Assembly: GCF_000283155.1 (NCBI RefSeq)
Contig: NW_004454181.1
Span: forward strand, 23,203,163 to 23,267,162
Direction of reading: 5' to 3'
DNA length: 64,000 nucleotides
DNA from: Ceratotherium simum simum
Lineage: Eukaryota; Chordata; Mammalia; Perissodactyla; Rhinocerotidae
Every line of letters starts with the position of its first letter. The stretch's first letter is position 1. Positions 11,298-22,225 of this stretch are shown here, one piece after another. The notes under the pieces were generated by a model. It searched no databases. It had not been told where the DNA came from and was given only the letters and a program-made list of their open reading frames with translations. The position numbers and the translations under genes were made by a program.

Positions 11298-12107
11298 GTG
11301 GCTCTTTCCCCAGCCCAGGAAGTGTCCTCGCATGCATGCACTGCCCAGTCTCTGCTGAACATTCAAGGAGGACTCGGTAGGTCTCAGAAGTCCTGTCTGT
11401 CTCCAGCTCTCTCCTCTCCCACATTCTGTTTTGTGATTCTAGCCACCTTGGTCTCCTGCACATGCAGCTCCGTCTCCTCAACTCAGGGAGTCTGCCTGGC
11501 TCCTCCTGGTTCCCCTTCCCTGACTTGTGGACTGGAAACTCTCTCAAGGAAGGAAGCTGGGACAATCACAGGGCTGACCTTGCTTGCTCCCTCTGTCTCA
11601 AGGATTATTGTCCTTCATTGCCAGATGTCCACTCTTCTGAAAACAGTTGTTTCACGTATTTTGTCCCCTTTTTTGGCTGTTTCTGGCATGAGGGTTGATC
11701 CAGCCCGTTATTCCATCTTTGCCAGAAGTGGACATTGTGGTGACGGAAGAATGGTATCACCAGCTACTGCCTCCTGTTTATTTCCCAGGCCTTCTCCAGC
11801 TCAGGACTATATTTTAGACACACATTTCTCCCTTTACAGGCTCACTAGCGCTCTCTGCTCAGGGTGGTTGAGGGCCCCAGGGTATACAGATCCCACTGGG
11901 GCAATTGGGCTGCCGTGCTTCCCATTTCAGAGGGTGGAGTCTGGCACAGCCACATCCAGGTACCATTTTGTTGCTTGTTTGTGTGACTCCTCAGGCATTA
12001 ATGTGGACTTTCTGCCACATAGTGAGGCTGTTCTGAGGAAAAGCTCCCTGGGCACCTTCTATCCAGGCCCCAAGCTCTTCTTGGTCTTTTCTAGGGCCCC
12101 AGGGTGA
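11298..12107 (+). other. 269-codon open frame, judged non-coding
   Basis: This is the longest open frame in the window. It runs antisense through the GALNT10 intron between exons 10 and 11, just beyond the L1 relic. The predicted protein is Ser/Leu-rich and low in complexity, with no domain, signal peptide or membrane pattern I trust. Part of it (around 11640-11740) resembles L1-derived text. I see no promoter, and splicing cannot be judged. Confidence 0.2.
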
Positions 12108-12589
12108 GATGGGAGTGGGGAGCAGCCACACACTGCCTTGGAGAATTCAGAAGAATTAGTCTAGGAGAGCCACTATCTAATAAGAACTGCTATCAAGAAA
12201 GGATGAGGGAGAGCGACAAGCATTTCAGAGGGAGGGGGAGCTATGCCAGGCTGGGCACTGTGCCCGTGTGAGAGGTGGCGCTGTCGACTCTCAGTGAGTA
12301 TGTATGCACCCCTTCTGAGTTCTGTTGTTCAGAGGACCCACATTACAGGCTTATATCAGTGTACACTTCCAAAATCCCAGAAAATTGTAAGGAGACTAAA
12401 AATGTATCCTTCAACCAAGATTCAGCAGGTGCTGTGTGATTTACCGTTGATGTTACCTGATTGGAGGAAGGGATCTCGGAAAGCTAAATGCAGTTTCCTG
12501 AGAGTGGCGGCTTCTCCTGCATGGCTGGCTTGCACTCCTCATTCTTTTGATAACCTCCTTGGGGAGCCAGCCTTCTCTCACTCTTCTTC

Positions 12590-12960
12590 CCGCCCTCCAG
12601 GTGAGGCTGACCATACCCCAGGCTCCAGGAGTGGGTGTGTGACCCAGGCCCGATCAATATGAGGACTGTATCACATCCTCACCACAACTGGCTCAGGAAA
12701 GCCCACGTGTGAGAGCCCCAGGGCTTTCCCAGAACTCTGCGAAGGGACATGCTTTGCCACGGGGGGACGGAAGCCTTTGCTGCCGGTGGTCACATCTGCC
12801 ACCACCTGGGAAGAGTAGGTTAAGAAGGAAGCCAACAGAGAGAAAGCAGGGTTGAGACTCTGGAGAGATCCCGATGACATCATCTAGGCTCTTCAGTGAC
12901 ATAAGCCAATAACTCCCTCTTTTTGTGGAGGCCATTTGGGCTGGGTGTCCGTCATCCGTA
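12590..12960 (+). repeat. Unclassified dispersed repeat, copy 1
   Basis: The right end, agccaataactccctctttt followed by a tttgggctgggtgtccgtc phrase, matches the ends of copies near 17.4 kb and 31.2 kb. The middle is diverged. I recognise the family by internal comparison but cannot name it. Confidence 0.4.
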
Positions 12961-13167
12961 AACAAAGTCCAGATTGATGGTTTTATTGCAATGTGAAGGA
13001 TTTCTCTTTCCGAGGTGTTCAGGAAGCTCTTATAAGTCACCCTCTGGGCTGACTTGTCACTTATTGTTGACCTGTGGCCTCTCCTGCCCAGCCCTGACCA
13101 CGTGAGCACTCCAGGTGGCAGATGGCACAGAGAGCCTGGCTGCCAGTCCCCGAGGAGAGGCCCTTAC

Positions 13168-13284
13168 CTGCATGTTGTTCCACGCGGCCTCCCCTCGGCC
13201 CCGGACGCAGCTCTCCAGCCTCAGCAGGGAGCCCACGGCCCCGTGCTTCGTGTCTGCACACAGCCCCGTACCCACATTGCGGAT
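13168..13284 (-). CDS. GALNT10: GALNT10 exon 10, lectin domain first repeat
   Basis: This 117-bp phase 0-0 exon encodes 39 residues, IRNVGTGLCADTKHGAVGSL to GEAAWNNMQ, about 463-501. It is the first (alpha) trefoil repeat of the ricin B-type lectin domain. GTGLCADTKHG is the expected Cys-Leu-like repeat start and LESCVRGRG carries the second half-cystine. The domain binds existing GalNAc and steers the enzyme to nearby sites. Acceptor and donor are standard. Relative to human as recalled, Ala-Val, Ser-Leu-Leu and Glu-Ser changes cluster between the two cysteines; both cysteines remain. Confidence 0.96.
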
Positions 13285-14659
13285 CTGGATGGGAAAGAGT
13301 GGACCAGTGAGGCACCTTGAGACACCCACCTGGGCCCCTGCTGGGGTGGCACGAGGGAACCAAGGCAGAGACATCAGATGGGCTGAGCTCTGAATTGTCT
13401 ATAAAGCTTGCTGTGGGTTAGTGGAAGTACCTTGAGCCTCTCAATAAAGGAATACTCAGTCCACAGAGGAGCTCCTCTAAACCCGGCTGTCTTAGAGCAC
13501 ATGGAGTCACGGGGAGATGGTGGGGATGAGACTGGAGGTGAGGGGGTGTTAAAAGGAGGACTCCCTGGCCCCACTCCCAGAGAACTTGACCCACAAGGTC
13601 CAGAAACCTAATTTACCCCCATTCCAGGTGATCCAGGGACCACACCTTGAAAACCACCCTAGGAAAGGACATGACATCTTTGCTGTAGGGTCTTGGACTC
13701 TCAGCCTTTTAGGGCAGGTGAATGGCAGGAGGTGGCAGGATCCAAAGAACAGCAGCGGTCTCATGAAGACAGGCGTGGTGTGGTGGAGGAACACTGGTGG
13801 GGAGTGTGAAGGCCTAGGCTGCTTGCATAGCCGGCACTTACTATGGACAGGCCACCATGCTGGGTGCTGGGGTCACATTATGTAGTTCCCGCCTCATAGA
13901 TATCGCTCCCATTTTGTCTGAGGGGTGGGGGGGGGGCGGTGTGGTGGCTGTGAAAACACGCCACTCCACACTGCAGGGAGCCTGACCACCCAGCTGCTGT
14001 GTTCTGAATCCACCACTGTGCCTGAGTGGAGGCCACGCTTCCCCAGGGCTGCTTCCAGCTAATGACCAAGGGAGGCAGGGATACTGTGGCAGGCCCACTC
14101 CTGGGAGATGCCGGTCTCCTCTGACAGGACACCTGGCTTGAAGACTCCTCATTAACCCGGGCAGACTTCCTTAGAGCCTCACTGCTCTGGGACTCTTCCT
14201 ACTTGGCCCCCCCTTCCTTTCCTCTCCCCTTCCCAGAGCACAGACGGGCATCACGGTTGGACGGCTCTTCCAGCCTCCCCCAGCTCCCTGCTCACTTTTT
14301 CTCTCAGGTTTCCCCACAAGTCCCTTGCACATCTAATCCCATCTTGGTGTCTGCTTCTTGCAGGACTTGAACTGACACAGGGGAGAAAGCCAATAAACTG
14401 ACAAAGAAAAGAAAAGCTTCACGAGGAAGTCAACACAACACCTCCTCTAGAATACTCATGCTGGTGTTGGGTGGGGCTCGCCAGACAGCTTAGTCAGGAA
14501 AGGTCCCTCTAACTTGCCGTGTGAATTTGAACAAGTCACAGCTGGTGTTTCTGCAGGCCCACCATGAGTCCCTCCTTCCTCTGGTAACAACACCCTGATT
14601 TTCCAGGGGGCCACTGCTCCTGCCCACCCTGTGGCCAGAGCACCCATCCTCCCCTTGCT

Positions 14660-14965
14660 TTGCCCCTTCCGTCAACTGCCAGTGATTGGTGCAGATCCAA
14701 GAATAAGACTCAATTCCTGGACCTTGGCTGGCTCCACTGGGAAAGAGGCGTATACTTCCTGCTGGGTTGGCCAAACTGGGGCTTTGTCAGCCTGAAGCTT
14801 CTGGAAGCCATCTTGCTACCCTTAGCATGAAGCCAACACAAAAGGAAGCAGAGTTAAGCAGGAGAAAAAGAGACTGTCATCATTTGAGGCCCTGGATCCA
14901 GGTGTGTCTGAAGCCACAGCTACCCAAGGTTCCTAAGAGAATCAACAAATTCCCCTTTTTCACTT
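14660..14965 (+). repeat. Unclassified dispersed repeat, copy 2
   Basis: It shares with the other copies the order cactgggaaagaggcg, gccatcttgctaccc, atgaagccaacacaaaaggaag, then ccctggatccaggtgtgtct and a diverged 3' end. Confidence 0.5.
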
Positions 14966-15219
14966 TAAATTGGACTCTGCCACCTGCAACTGAAGGAGAT
15001 CCACCGCTCCCCCTCCCCAACTCCTAATCTATCCATCTATAAGTAAGCGGGTCCTCTCAGCTCGGAGACCCAGGATCCGGTGATGGAGTGCCGCTCCCCC
15101 TGGTAAGACTGTTTGCCTCCTCCAGCAGGACTGGCTTCAAGGTGTGTGACATGAGCAGTCACACAGGGCCCCGCCCTCAAAAGGGGCTGTGCTTAGTTTA
15201 AAGCTCTGCTGTCATTGTC

Positions 15220-15587
15220 TTAAAATTCTTTTTTTTTGCTGAGGAAGATTCACCCTGAGCTGACATCCATTGCCAATCTTCCTCTTTTTTCGCTTGAGGA
15301 AGATTAGCCCTGAGCTAACATCTGTGCCAATCTTCCTCTTTTGGCTTGAGGAAGATTTGCCCTGAGCTAACATCTGTGCCAATCTTTCTCTTTTTGCTTG
15401 AAGAAGATTAGCCCTGAGCTAACATCTGTGCCAATCTTCCTCTATTTTGTATGTAGCTCACTGCCACAGCATAGCTAACAAGTGGTGTAGGTCCACGCCC
15501 GGGATATGAACCTGCAAACCCGGGCTGCCAAAGCGGAGCATGCCAAACTTAACCACTACGCCATGGAGCCAGCCCCTTAAAATTCTT
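15220..15587 (-). mobile_element. ERE SINE with four tandem tail units and perfect TSD
   Basis: The SINE occupies 15231-15576 and is flanked by the 11-bp direct repeat ttaaaattctt (15220-15230 and 15577-15587). Its tail unit (gaggaagat..ccctgagctaacat..ccaatcttcctctttt) occurs four times: 15238-15291, 15292-15343, 15344-15395 and 15396-15447. Other EREs in the window have one or two. It lies in the intron between exons 9 and 10. Confidence 0.93.
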
Positions 15588-16491
15588 AATTTTATCTTTG
15601 GACTTGTAAGTGAAATCTGATGGGAAAATGGAGCACGTGTGAACAGAGGTGGATACGAGCATCCGCTGTTCCTTTCTGTCGCCATCACGAACAGTTTCTG
15701 CGAGGCCCCACAAGCAAAGAATCCCAGGGGGTCCCGCACACATAGGGGTTCACCGAGACTCAAAGTGAGGACAGGGTGAGTGGGTTACATCATGACTAAG
15801 TGGGAGCGCTGGCAGGTCTAAGAGAACACGCTTTCCTTTCCAGCCAGAACTTGCCTTTGGCTGGAAGAAGGGCAGTGGCATTCTAAGACAGAGAGATGGA
15901 GGGGCTCCATCGTGTCCTTTCTAACTTGTGTCACTTCCCTGGATTAGCCAACCACTCAAGCAGCAGGAGGAAAGGGAAGGACAGGGCAGCCCATGGCTCC
16001 TTTTCCCTCAGCTCTTCCTCACTCATCAGTAGGCTGAATGCAGAGTGTTGGTAGAAGGTGCACATTATCCAGAAGTGAAATAAATACAGCTGCCTTAGTT
16101 TTGTGCCGTGTTTCCACTGTTCCGGCAAGAAATACCTACGCGTGTACAAGGTTTAAAACACAGATTGTGAAATTTCACTGATTCTGCACACGAGTTAAAT
16201 GCTCTTTTGTCTTCATTTAAAACCGGCACTGCATAATGTAAAGATGAATGGTAAAATTTATGCTAATAATTTAAAGTTTTAATTTTTCTGTACTTAGAAC
16301 ATTAAACAGCAAATGAAAAAACACCATGACAAGGCTAAAGAGAGACCAGGAAAGAACGGAATACGTTTTACATTTTATGCCTTTAACAGCACTTTCTTCC
16401 TGTCTGTGAATGGGAGGTGGGGTGGGGCGGTCCACATGTGCATTTTGCACGGGGCCCCAGTTTGGTAGCTGGCCCTGCCCTCCAGACTCAC

Positions 16492-16713
16492 CTCCCCCCA
16501 GGCTGCGGCTGGGGGCTCCACGGGCGGGTAGAACTTGGGCAGGTCCCAGGCGATCTGGGTCATAAACCACCGGAAAGTCTTGCAGTTAAGGCCGCTGCGG
16601 AGCTTCTTCTGGGCGGCCACGTCCCCGGCAGAGAGGTGGCGGTACTCGGGGCGGCGCTGGTAAATGTGCTCGGCGTACTCGTCCATCCACACTTCCGCCA
16701 CGCGCTTCAGGTT
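16492..16713 (-). CDS. GALNT10: GALNT10 exon 9, end of catalytic domain and linker to the lectin domain
   Basis: At 222 bp this is the longest exon here, phase 0-0, with 74 residues from [20 protein letters not shown] to PPAAAWGE (about 389-462). [13 protein letters not shown] is the conserved helix that closes the GT27 catalytic domain; its VWMDEY is a family hallmark. The later part, [15 protein letters not shown], is the proline-rich linker to the lectin domain and is expected to be flexible. The acceptor is cgccctccag and the donor gtgagtctgg. Several substitutions relative to human as I recall it (His in YAEHIY; Gly, Thr, Arg and Gln in the [14 protein letters not shown] stretch) make this the most diverged coding exon here. 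All look conservative and the frame is open. Confidence 0.96.
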
Positions 16714-16979
16714 CTGGAGGGCGACAGGCAGGTGCAACGGTCAGGTTCTCCGAGGGGCCGAGGCTAAGGGCTGGGGTGCAAAGGGTCCTGGAGGGTGAGG
16801 TCAACCTTTCTTATTTTATGTTGCAGCAAAGACCCTACCCCACTGCGGTTTTAAGCCTTCTATGTTTCTATTTTTCAATTATGTATGTTTTAAGGATTCT
16901 ACAACTTACCGTTGAATAATAGACTGCTGTTTTTACCTGCCTGCCCATCTTCCATCCCCTATTTTTCTACTGATAGCCA

Positions 16980-17480
16980 CCACCGATTTTCCTTTGGGAA
17001 CCCCCTGCTGCCTCACTGTCAATTCATGTGGCTTGAGGCAAGGTACATAACCCAGCCCTGCTAATGGGAGCACAGGCAGCCCTGGACACAGGATTGGTCA
17101 GCAGTGAGCATGTGACCTAAGCCAAGTCAATCAGAATCAATGGGCATTAGCCCTGGAATTTCTGCTGGAACTATGGGAGAAGAATTGCTCTGTTTCTGCC
17201 TGGATTCCTGGCTAAGATCTTCTGGGTAAGATGGCAACCAGAGCTGCTGGGTCACATGGCCACACTATGAGGAAAGCCTGTCCAAGGGTGAAGTCAACTC
17301 AGAATGAAGCAGAACTGAGGACTAGAGCGAGGAACACATTCCTCCTTTTAGCACCTGAATCCACCCAGGCCTGAAGCCAGAACTACCTCAGGACCTTCCA
17401 GTTACATAAGCCAGTAAATTCATTTTCTGCTTAAGCCAATTTGAGTTGGGTTTCTGTCATTTTCAACTAAGACTGCTGAC
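16980..17480 (+). repeat. Unclassified dispersed repeat, copy 3
   Basis: The best preserved copy: it includes caagtcaatcagaatcaatg near the start, aagatggcaaccagagctgc in the middle, and gccagtaaattcattttctg then agccaatttgagttgggttt at the end. Confidence 0.55.
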
Positions 17481-18021
17481 CAAGTTGCATGGTAGAAACA
17501 TTATAATTTGCCACTAAAAGGTATAATTCCATCAGTCACTGGACTTCTAAATAATTCTTTGAGGTGCCAAGACTGCTGCTACTTTTATTATGAAGCACGT
17601 GGATAATCAATAAAAACAATGACAACCACATTATTGGCAAGTAGAGGTAGCAGGTGAGGGAACATCTTGTTTGTGAGCAGATTGGAGATGGAGGAAGAGT
17701 GAGCTCTTCTGTGTAACTGTGATGAAAACTCCTCATTCCATCTGCAAGTAGACCCACCTGCCGAGAACCTCTGACAGCGGGCACTGGGCAAGCACACCTT
17801 CAGGGCTCAGGGGAAATTCCCTGCTCCAAAATATCTTCCTCCAACTCCTGGCTATTGCTAGAAATCCTCTCACATTTAACTCTCCAGGCTTTATCACAGA
17901 GTTTTTTTTCCTACTGCAATTCAGATTTTCCTCTGAAGGGTAAAAGGCAGTTAGCACTTTACGCTGTTATCAGTGATTCACACCTCAGTGTAAATGACTG
18001 CTCTAGAAGCAGAAGGTAAGG

Positions 18022-18298
18022 CAGGAGTTAGCAAATGTTTTCTGTAAAAGGCGAGATAGTAAATATTTTAGGCTTTGCAAACCATATGGTCTCAACTCTG
18101 ATGTCGCTATAAAGCAGCCCTAGACAGTACATAAACGAATGGGTGTGGCTGCATTCCAATAAAACTTTATAGCCATTGAAATTTGATTTTCATGTGTCAC
18201 AAAATATTATTCTTCTTTTGATTTTTTTCCCCCTATTTAAAAATGTAAAAACCATTCCTAACTCCCGGGCTACATAAAACCAGTTTGCCAATTTCTGA
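18022..18298 (+). mobile_element. hAT-type DNA transposon relic (non-autonomous)
   Basis: The imperfect terminal inverted repeats caggagttagcaaatgtttt and ccagtttgccaatttctg face each other. Internal text ttttaggctttgcaaaccat and gcattccaataaaacttta is a familiar mammalian medium-reiterated family. The flanking 8-mers aggtaagg and agcaagga could be a decayed target duplication. Confidence 0.7.
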
Positions 18299-18299
18299 G

Positions 18300-19319
18300 C
18301 AAGGAGGAAGGAAGCCAACGGGAAGGAGGCCCTGGAACCTAAGACAAAATTCACCAGCTCCTCAGTTTTGCTGGCTCTGAGTCTGGCACCAGCAAACTAC
18401 AGAACTTCCTTGCCACTGCCTCCTTCTCCCTGGGTGCTGAAGAGGTCGACAGTGGGTCAGAAAACAGTTCAAGAACAGGGTTTTCCCTGCCAGGCCCCGG
18501 CACAGCATAAGGCTGGGTTTAATTTAAAACTGTGCCCAGCAGAAGCTGAAAGGGCCTGCACACCTGACCACTCTCCTTTCTCGTCTGCCCGCCCAAGTCC
18601 TCTGGCTCACTGGCTAATCCACTCAAGCCACAGGGATGACGAGGAACCCTTGGAGTTTTCTCTCCAACCACAGGCAAGGGTGCCCAATCTGATCAAGGAA
18701 AGGTGCTGACATTCACCAGTGTTATGCTTAAAGGATCAAATCACATATTTTAATTTTAAGCAATATTTAAATGACTATTTTAATAAATATTGCATTTTCC
18801 AGACATGGCTTAATAAGCCATTTCTCCCAGACCTTGAACTTTTGTACGGTTGACTGTTTGGACCCAAGTAAAGGATTTTACGTTTACTTCTATTACATCT
18901 CCCCTTGCGAGAGTCATGAAAAGGACTCTGGGATTTCAGTGGGTGGCGTGCTCCTGTTCTCCCTACTCCTGCCACCTTCCTAGTTCCAGGTCGCGGTCCT
19001 GTCTGAGGCCCCCTGCTCTCCTTGTGCGTGGATTACAGAGATTTGCGCAGATCCTTGGAACAAGTCTCCCCTTTTGTTTCGCCAAGTTTCAGTGGTTTCT
19101 GTTACTGCCTTCCCTAAGACTCCTTTCCCAGAGGCAAACAAAAGAAGGATTTTAGCAAATTTAGTAAGCAAATTAAGACTGGCTACTTGTTCTTGAGGCA
19201 GGCAAGCTGGTGGTCAGCTCATCCTTCCTGAAGTGCTACCTCACGGCTGTCTGGCTGTCGGTCTGGCGTCTGTGATTGAAGCATCACAAGTCCTGCTAAT
19301 ACTGACGCGGACACTAATC
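18300..19319. other. Intronic sequence with no recognised element
   Basis: I see no gene or transposon here. The AT-rich stretch 18720-18900 could be an old repeat I cannot name. Confidence 0.4.
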
Positions 19320-19550
19320 CTATACTAACAATAGCAGTCACTATTTAAGGGACCATTGCTCTGTGCCAGCACAGGTGAGACCTAAATGGGTTTGAAATCT
19401 GGCTCTAGTTACTTAATGTCTCTATGTTTCACTTTCCTCATCTCTAAAACCGGGATTAAAAACAAATGAGAATTAAGTGATAAGCATGTAAGGCGCTTTG
19501 TACAACGTCCGGCTCACAGGAAGTTATGTTACCACAGTTAGCTATTATCC
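19320..19550 (+). repeat. MIR SINE relic
   Basis: Sense MIR order: tctggctctagttacttaat, gtttcactttcctcatctct, then gtaaggcgctttgtacaac. Confidence 0.65.
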
Positions 19551-19824
19551 ATTGAATTCATCTGTGGCTCAATACACAAGAGGTGGAAGTGTCTCTTTAC
19601 CAAGCCAGTCTTATAAATGACAGCTCTGGGTAGGGAAAGGATGCTTTGGGAGTGGTCCTGCTCAGCGGTAAGAGCTGTCCCCATGGTCTCACTGTCCCTA
19701 GTAGCTGAACGAGTTGCACTCTTGGGCTTCCTGAGTAACTTTGCGCTGTTTTCCTGCCTGGCACCTTCCTCTGGGATTGCCAATGGTATTTCAGATGAAA
19801 TGTGATTCCTGCCTCTGCTGCTGA

Positions 19825-20225
19825 ATCTAGAACCCGCCCCCCGCGTCCAACGGGGCTGTCCAAAGCGGGGACGGCTGGTGCGGCTGTCGTTAGACTCTTC
19901 GACCACTAGAGGGCACTGCCGCCTCTCTTTCCCCTCAACGCCGTTCCCATGGCAGCCCCTGCCGCCTCCGGAGCTCGGCTCCCCACCCACGGACGGAGCC
20001 TGGAGAGACCCGACGCCTCTTCGAGCCTCTTCGTCTTCCTTGTAAATCGCAGGACAAGGGCTCTTCGCGGACCCAGGGGCTACAATTCTACACGTCGTCG
20101 ACTGTCAAGTGACAAGGGAGGGGGAGGCGGTGGCCTAGGCGGAAGCAGGCTGTGTGGACAGACGTCAAACAGGCTCGCACGGGGCGGGGGTGGGGGGATC
20201 CGTTGGGCGGGGTAGGGGGGGTCTC
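19825..20225. promoter_or_regulatory. Intragenic CpG-rich block (CpG island-like)
   Basis: CpG dinucleotides are dense here (cccgcgtccaacgg, gacgcctcttcgagc, cacgtcgtcgactgtc, cgcacggggcgggg) and G-rich runs follow, in contrast to the CpG-poor flanks. It is in the intron between exons 8 and 9, not at a SINE. An 88-codon + strand frame (19949-20215) starts in a fair context (ccgttcccatggc), but its Gly/Arg-rich product looks like translated GC-rich DNA. Possible roles are an alternative GALNT10 promoter, an antisense transcript start, or an orphan island. Confidence 0.65.
19903..19918 (+). promoter_or_regulatory. CTCF-type binding motif in the CpG block
   Basis: CCACTAGAGGGCACTG matches the CTCF core at essentially every informative position. 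It points right, while the motif at 2255 points left, so the pair is divergent and not expected to anchor a loop with each other. Confidence 0.65.
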
Positions 20226-20819
20226 CAGGAGGCAATGCTGTGCCGGTGATCTTTCCAGCCTCCCTCTTCACCCTCTGGGGACCCTCCCTTCTCTTCATTT
20301 TTCTTTTGTGGTCACCTTGATTTTTTTTTTCTGAAGACACTAAATACATATTTTAAAATTATTAACGTTTAGTGAGATATCGTTAATACAAAAATAAAAA
20401 CAAAACTCTGGCTAACAGATTTCCATGTGTAGCCAGGGGCCAATTTAATTCAAGCAATGATTAATACAAACCATTTAAGGCAATGAAATAGTCTGACACA
20501 GAATTTTTGGCAATGAAAGTGGGGAGGGGCTGGGGAGAAGAGAGAGACACATTTATTAATCACTCCTGTGCTAGGAACTTTTAAGTACCTTGTCTGAGGC
20601 TTTCCCAAACACACCACTCCACCTGTATTAATATTTATGTAACATGTTTCCTTAAATCACCCCTGGTCTAACTTTGCACCGACTTTAGCTTTATCCTAAG
20701 TAATAATGTCTGTAAAATCACAAGTTTGCTACACTAATACCTATTAATTTCTAATTCACATTAATTTAAACAGATGAAAATAAAAAATATTCCTATGTCT
20801 ACCACCTAAAATCATCTTG

Positions 20820-20985
20820 TCCATCACACTTTGGGAAACTGCGTCATCTCCTTGATTCTCCTGGCAATGCTAAGAGTAAGAAAGAATTAGTTTCCTTTAA
20901 ACAAAGGAGGAAAGACAGGTTCAGAGGAGTTAAGCAACCCTCCCAAGGTCACACAGCTAGTAAGTGGTTAAGCAGGGCTTTAATT
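20820..20985 (-). repeat. MIR SINE relic
   Basis: Antisense MIR core: acaggttcagaggagttaag, then aaggtcacacagctagtaag. Confidence 0.75.
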
Positions 20986-21132
20986 AAGTTCTCTTAAACT
21001 GGATTTCACCTGGAGAGTAGGGGTGGGGCACATCCTCACACCTGGGATTACTTGGCCTGGGGCCCTGGGTGCCTCTGCTCTGCTGATGGGCCTGGGCCAA
21101 CCCCCTCGCCCCCGGGGAAGCCACCAGCTTAC

Positions 21133-21240
21133 CCGGGCCAGGCTTACTCCAGCGGGGACCTTGTAGGGCACGTACTTCCTGTAGATATGGCCCACCCTGG
21201 AGCAGGGAATGTCCTCCATGCGGCCCCCACACATCCACAC
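21133..21240 (-). CDS. GALNT10: GALNT10 exon 8, catalytic domain end with metal-binding His
   Basis: This 108-bp, phase 0-0 exon encodes 36 residues, [10 protein letters not shown] to GVSLAR, about residues 353-388. VWMCGG completes the Gal/GalNAc-T motif begun on exon 7. [10 protein letters not shown] contains the His (about residue 370) that is the third Mn2+ ligand with the DSH of exon 5. The acceptor is a good polypyrimidine tract ending ctcctgcag, and the donor is gtaagctgg. A CpG-rich block with a CTCF-like motif lies about 0.9-1.3 kb downstream in transcript sense, in the next intron. Nothing in the exon is unusual. Confidence 0.97.
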
Positions 21241-21439
21241 CTGCAGGAGACGAGAGAGAAGATGATGTTTCTGCCTCCAGCTCACTGCCCCTCAGAGGCC
21301 AGTGTCCCTGGCCAGAGTGAACCCAGGAACCCAGAGTGTTCATCGAAAGCGTCAGCCTGGATTGTGTACTAAAGCCCCGTTCACAGAACCAGGGACGTAG
21401 GAAAACCCAGTAATAACAAGAGCAGTAGAAAGAGCTGAC

Positions 21440-21655
21440 AGCATGGGTGCTTCCTCACTGCCACACACTGTGCTGCGAGCTTCAGACGCATTTCACCTCA
21501 TCAAAAAACCTCTCCAGTAGGAAGTAACAGAGCTCCATTTCACAGATGAAGAAACTGAGGCTCAGAGAAGCTAAGAAACCTGTCTAAGGTTACAAGGTTA
21601 CTAAGTGGTGGAGCCAGATTTTAAACCCAGCTTTAGCTGACTCCAGAGTCTGAAG
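21440..21655 (-). repeat. MIR SINE relic
   Basis: Antisense MIR: ttcacagatgaagaaactga, ggctcagagaagctaag, then gtggagccagattttaaacc. Confidence 0.8.
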
Positions 21656-22029
21656 CTTGGAGTACTGTGTTGAGAATTCTAAGGCGGCATCGGGGCTCAG
21701 TGGGAAGGACTGCGGGGATGGCTTAGTGATGTCTGCCACAGGTATGAGAGGGACAAGGTGGCACATAGGCTCTGCACATTTCCTGACCCTGGCGTTAGAT
21801 TCTGGAGTTTCCTCCTCGATCTGTGAGCCTCTGGCGGGGTTGCCCTGAGCAGTGGCAGCAGCTCCCTGCTCTGACTTCTCTGCAGGCTGGCGTGCTCAGC
21901 CGTGCAGCTGGGTATGGCTGCAGTGTGGGACCTGATGTTTCTCCTGTGTCTCCCTCCATATCTGGCGTCACAGAGAGCTCCTGAGTTTGACTGCACGTTG
22001 GTCTGACAGTAATTTGGGAATTCTTAACA

Positions 22030-22225
22030 AGTGCAACCAACGTTGACTCAGGCAGTCCTGGGTTCAAATCCTGACTCAGCCACTACTCAGCTTCGTGACT
22101 TTGATCAGGGTACTTCTCTGAGGCTCAGCTGCCTCATCTGTAAAGGATTAAGTGAGGCAGGCCTGGGGCATGAGATATTGCATGTAAAGTACTTGGCACA
22201 TCCTCACAGCAGTGTTACATACTGC
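22030..22225 (+). repeat. MIR SINE relic
   Basis: Sense MIR: ctgggttcaaatcctgactc, ctgcctcatctgtaaagg, then gtaaagtacttggcacat. Confidence 0.8.

Noticed and set aside
13922..13940. G-run as a quadruplex or promoter element
   Set aside because: It is a short homopolymer-like run next to a gtgtggtgg stretch, without enough separate G-tracts or context.
19949..20215. 88-codon + strand frame in the CpG block as a new gene
   Set aside because: The Gly/Arg-rich product reflects base composition. No splice, domain or conservation evidence is available, so only the regulatory reading was kept.
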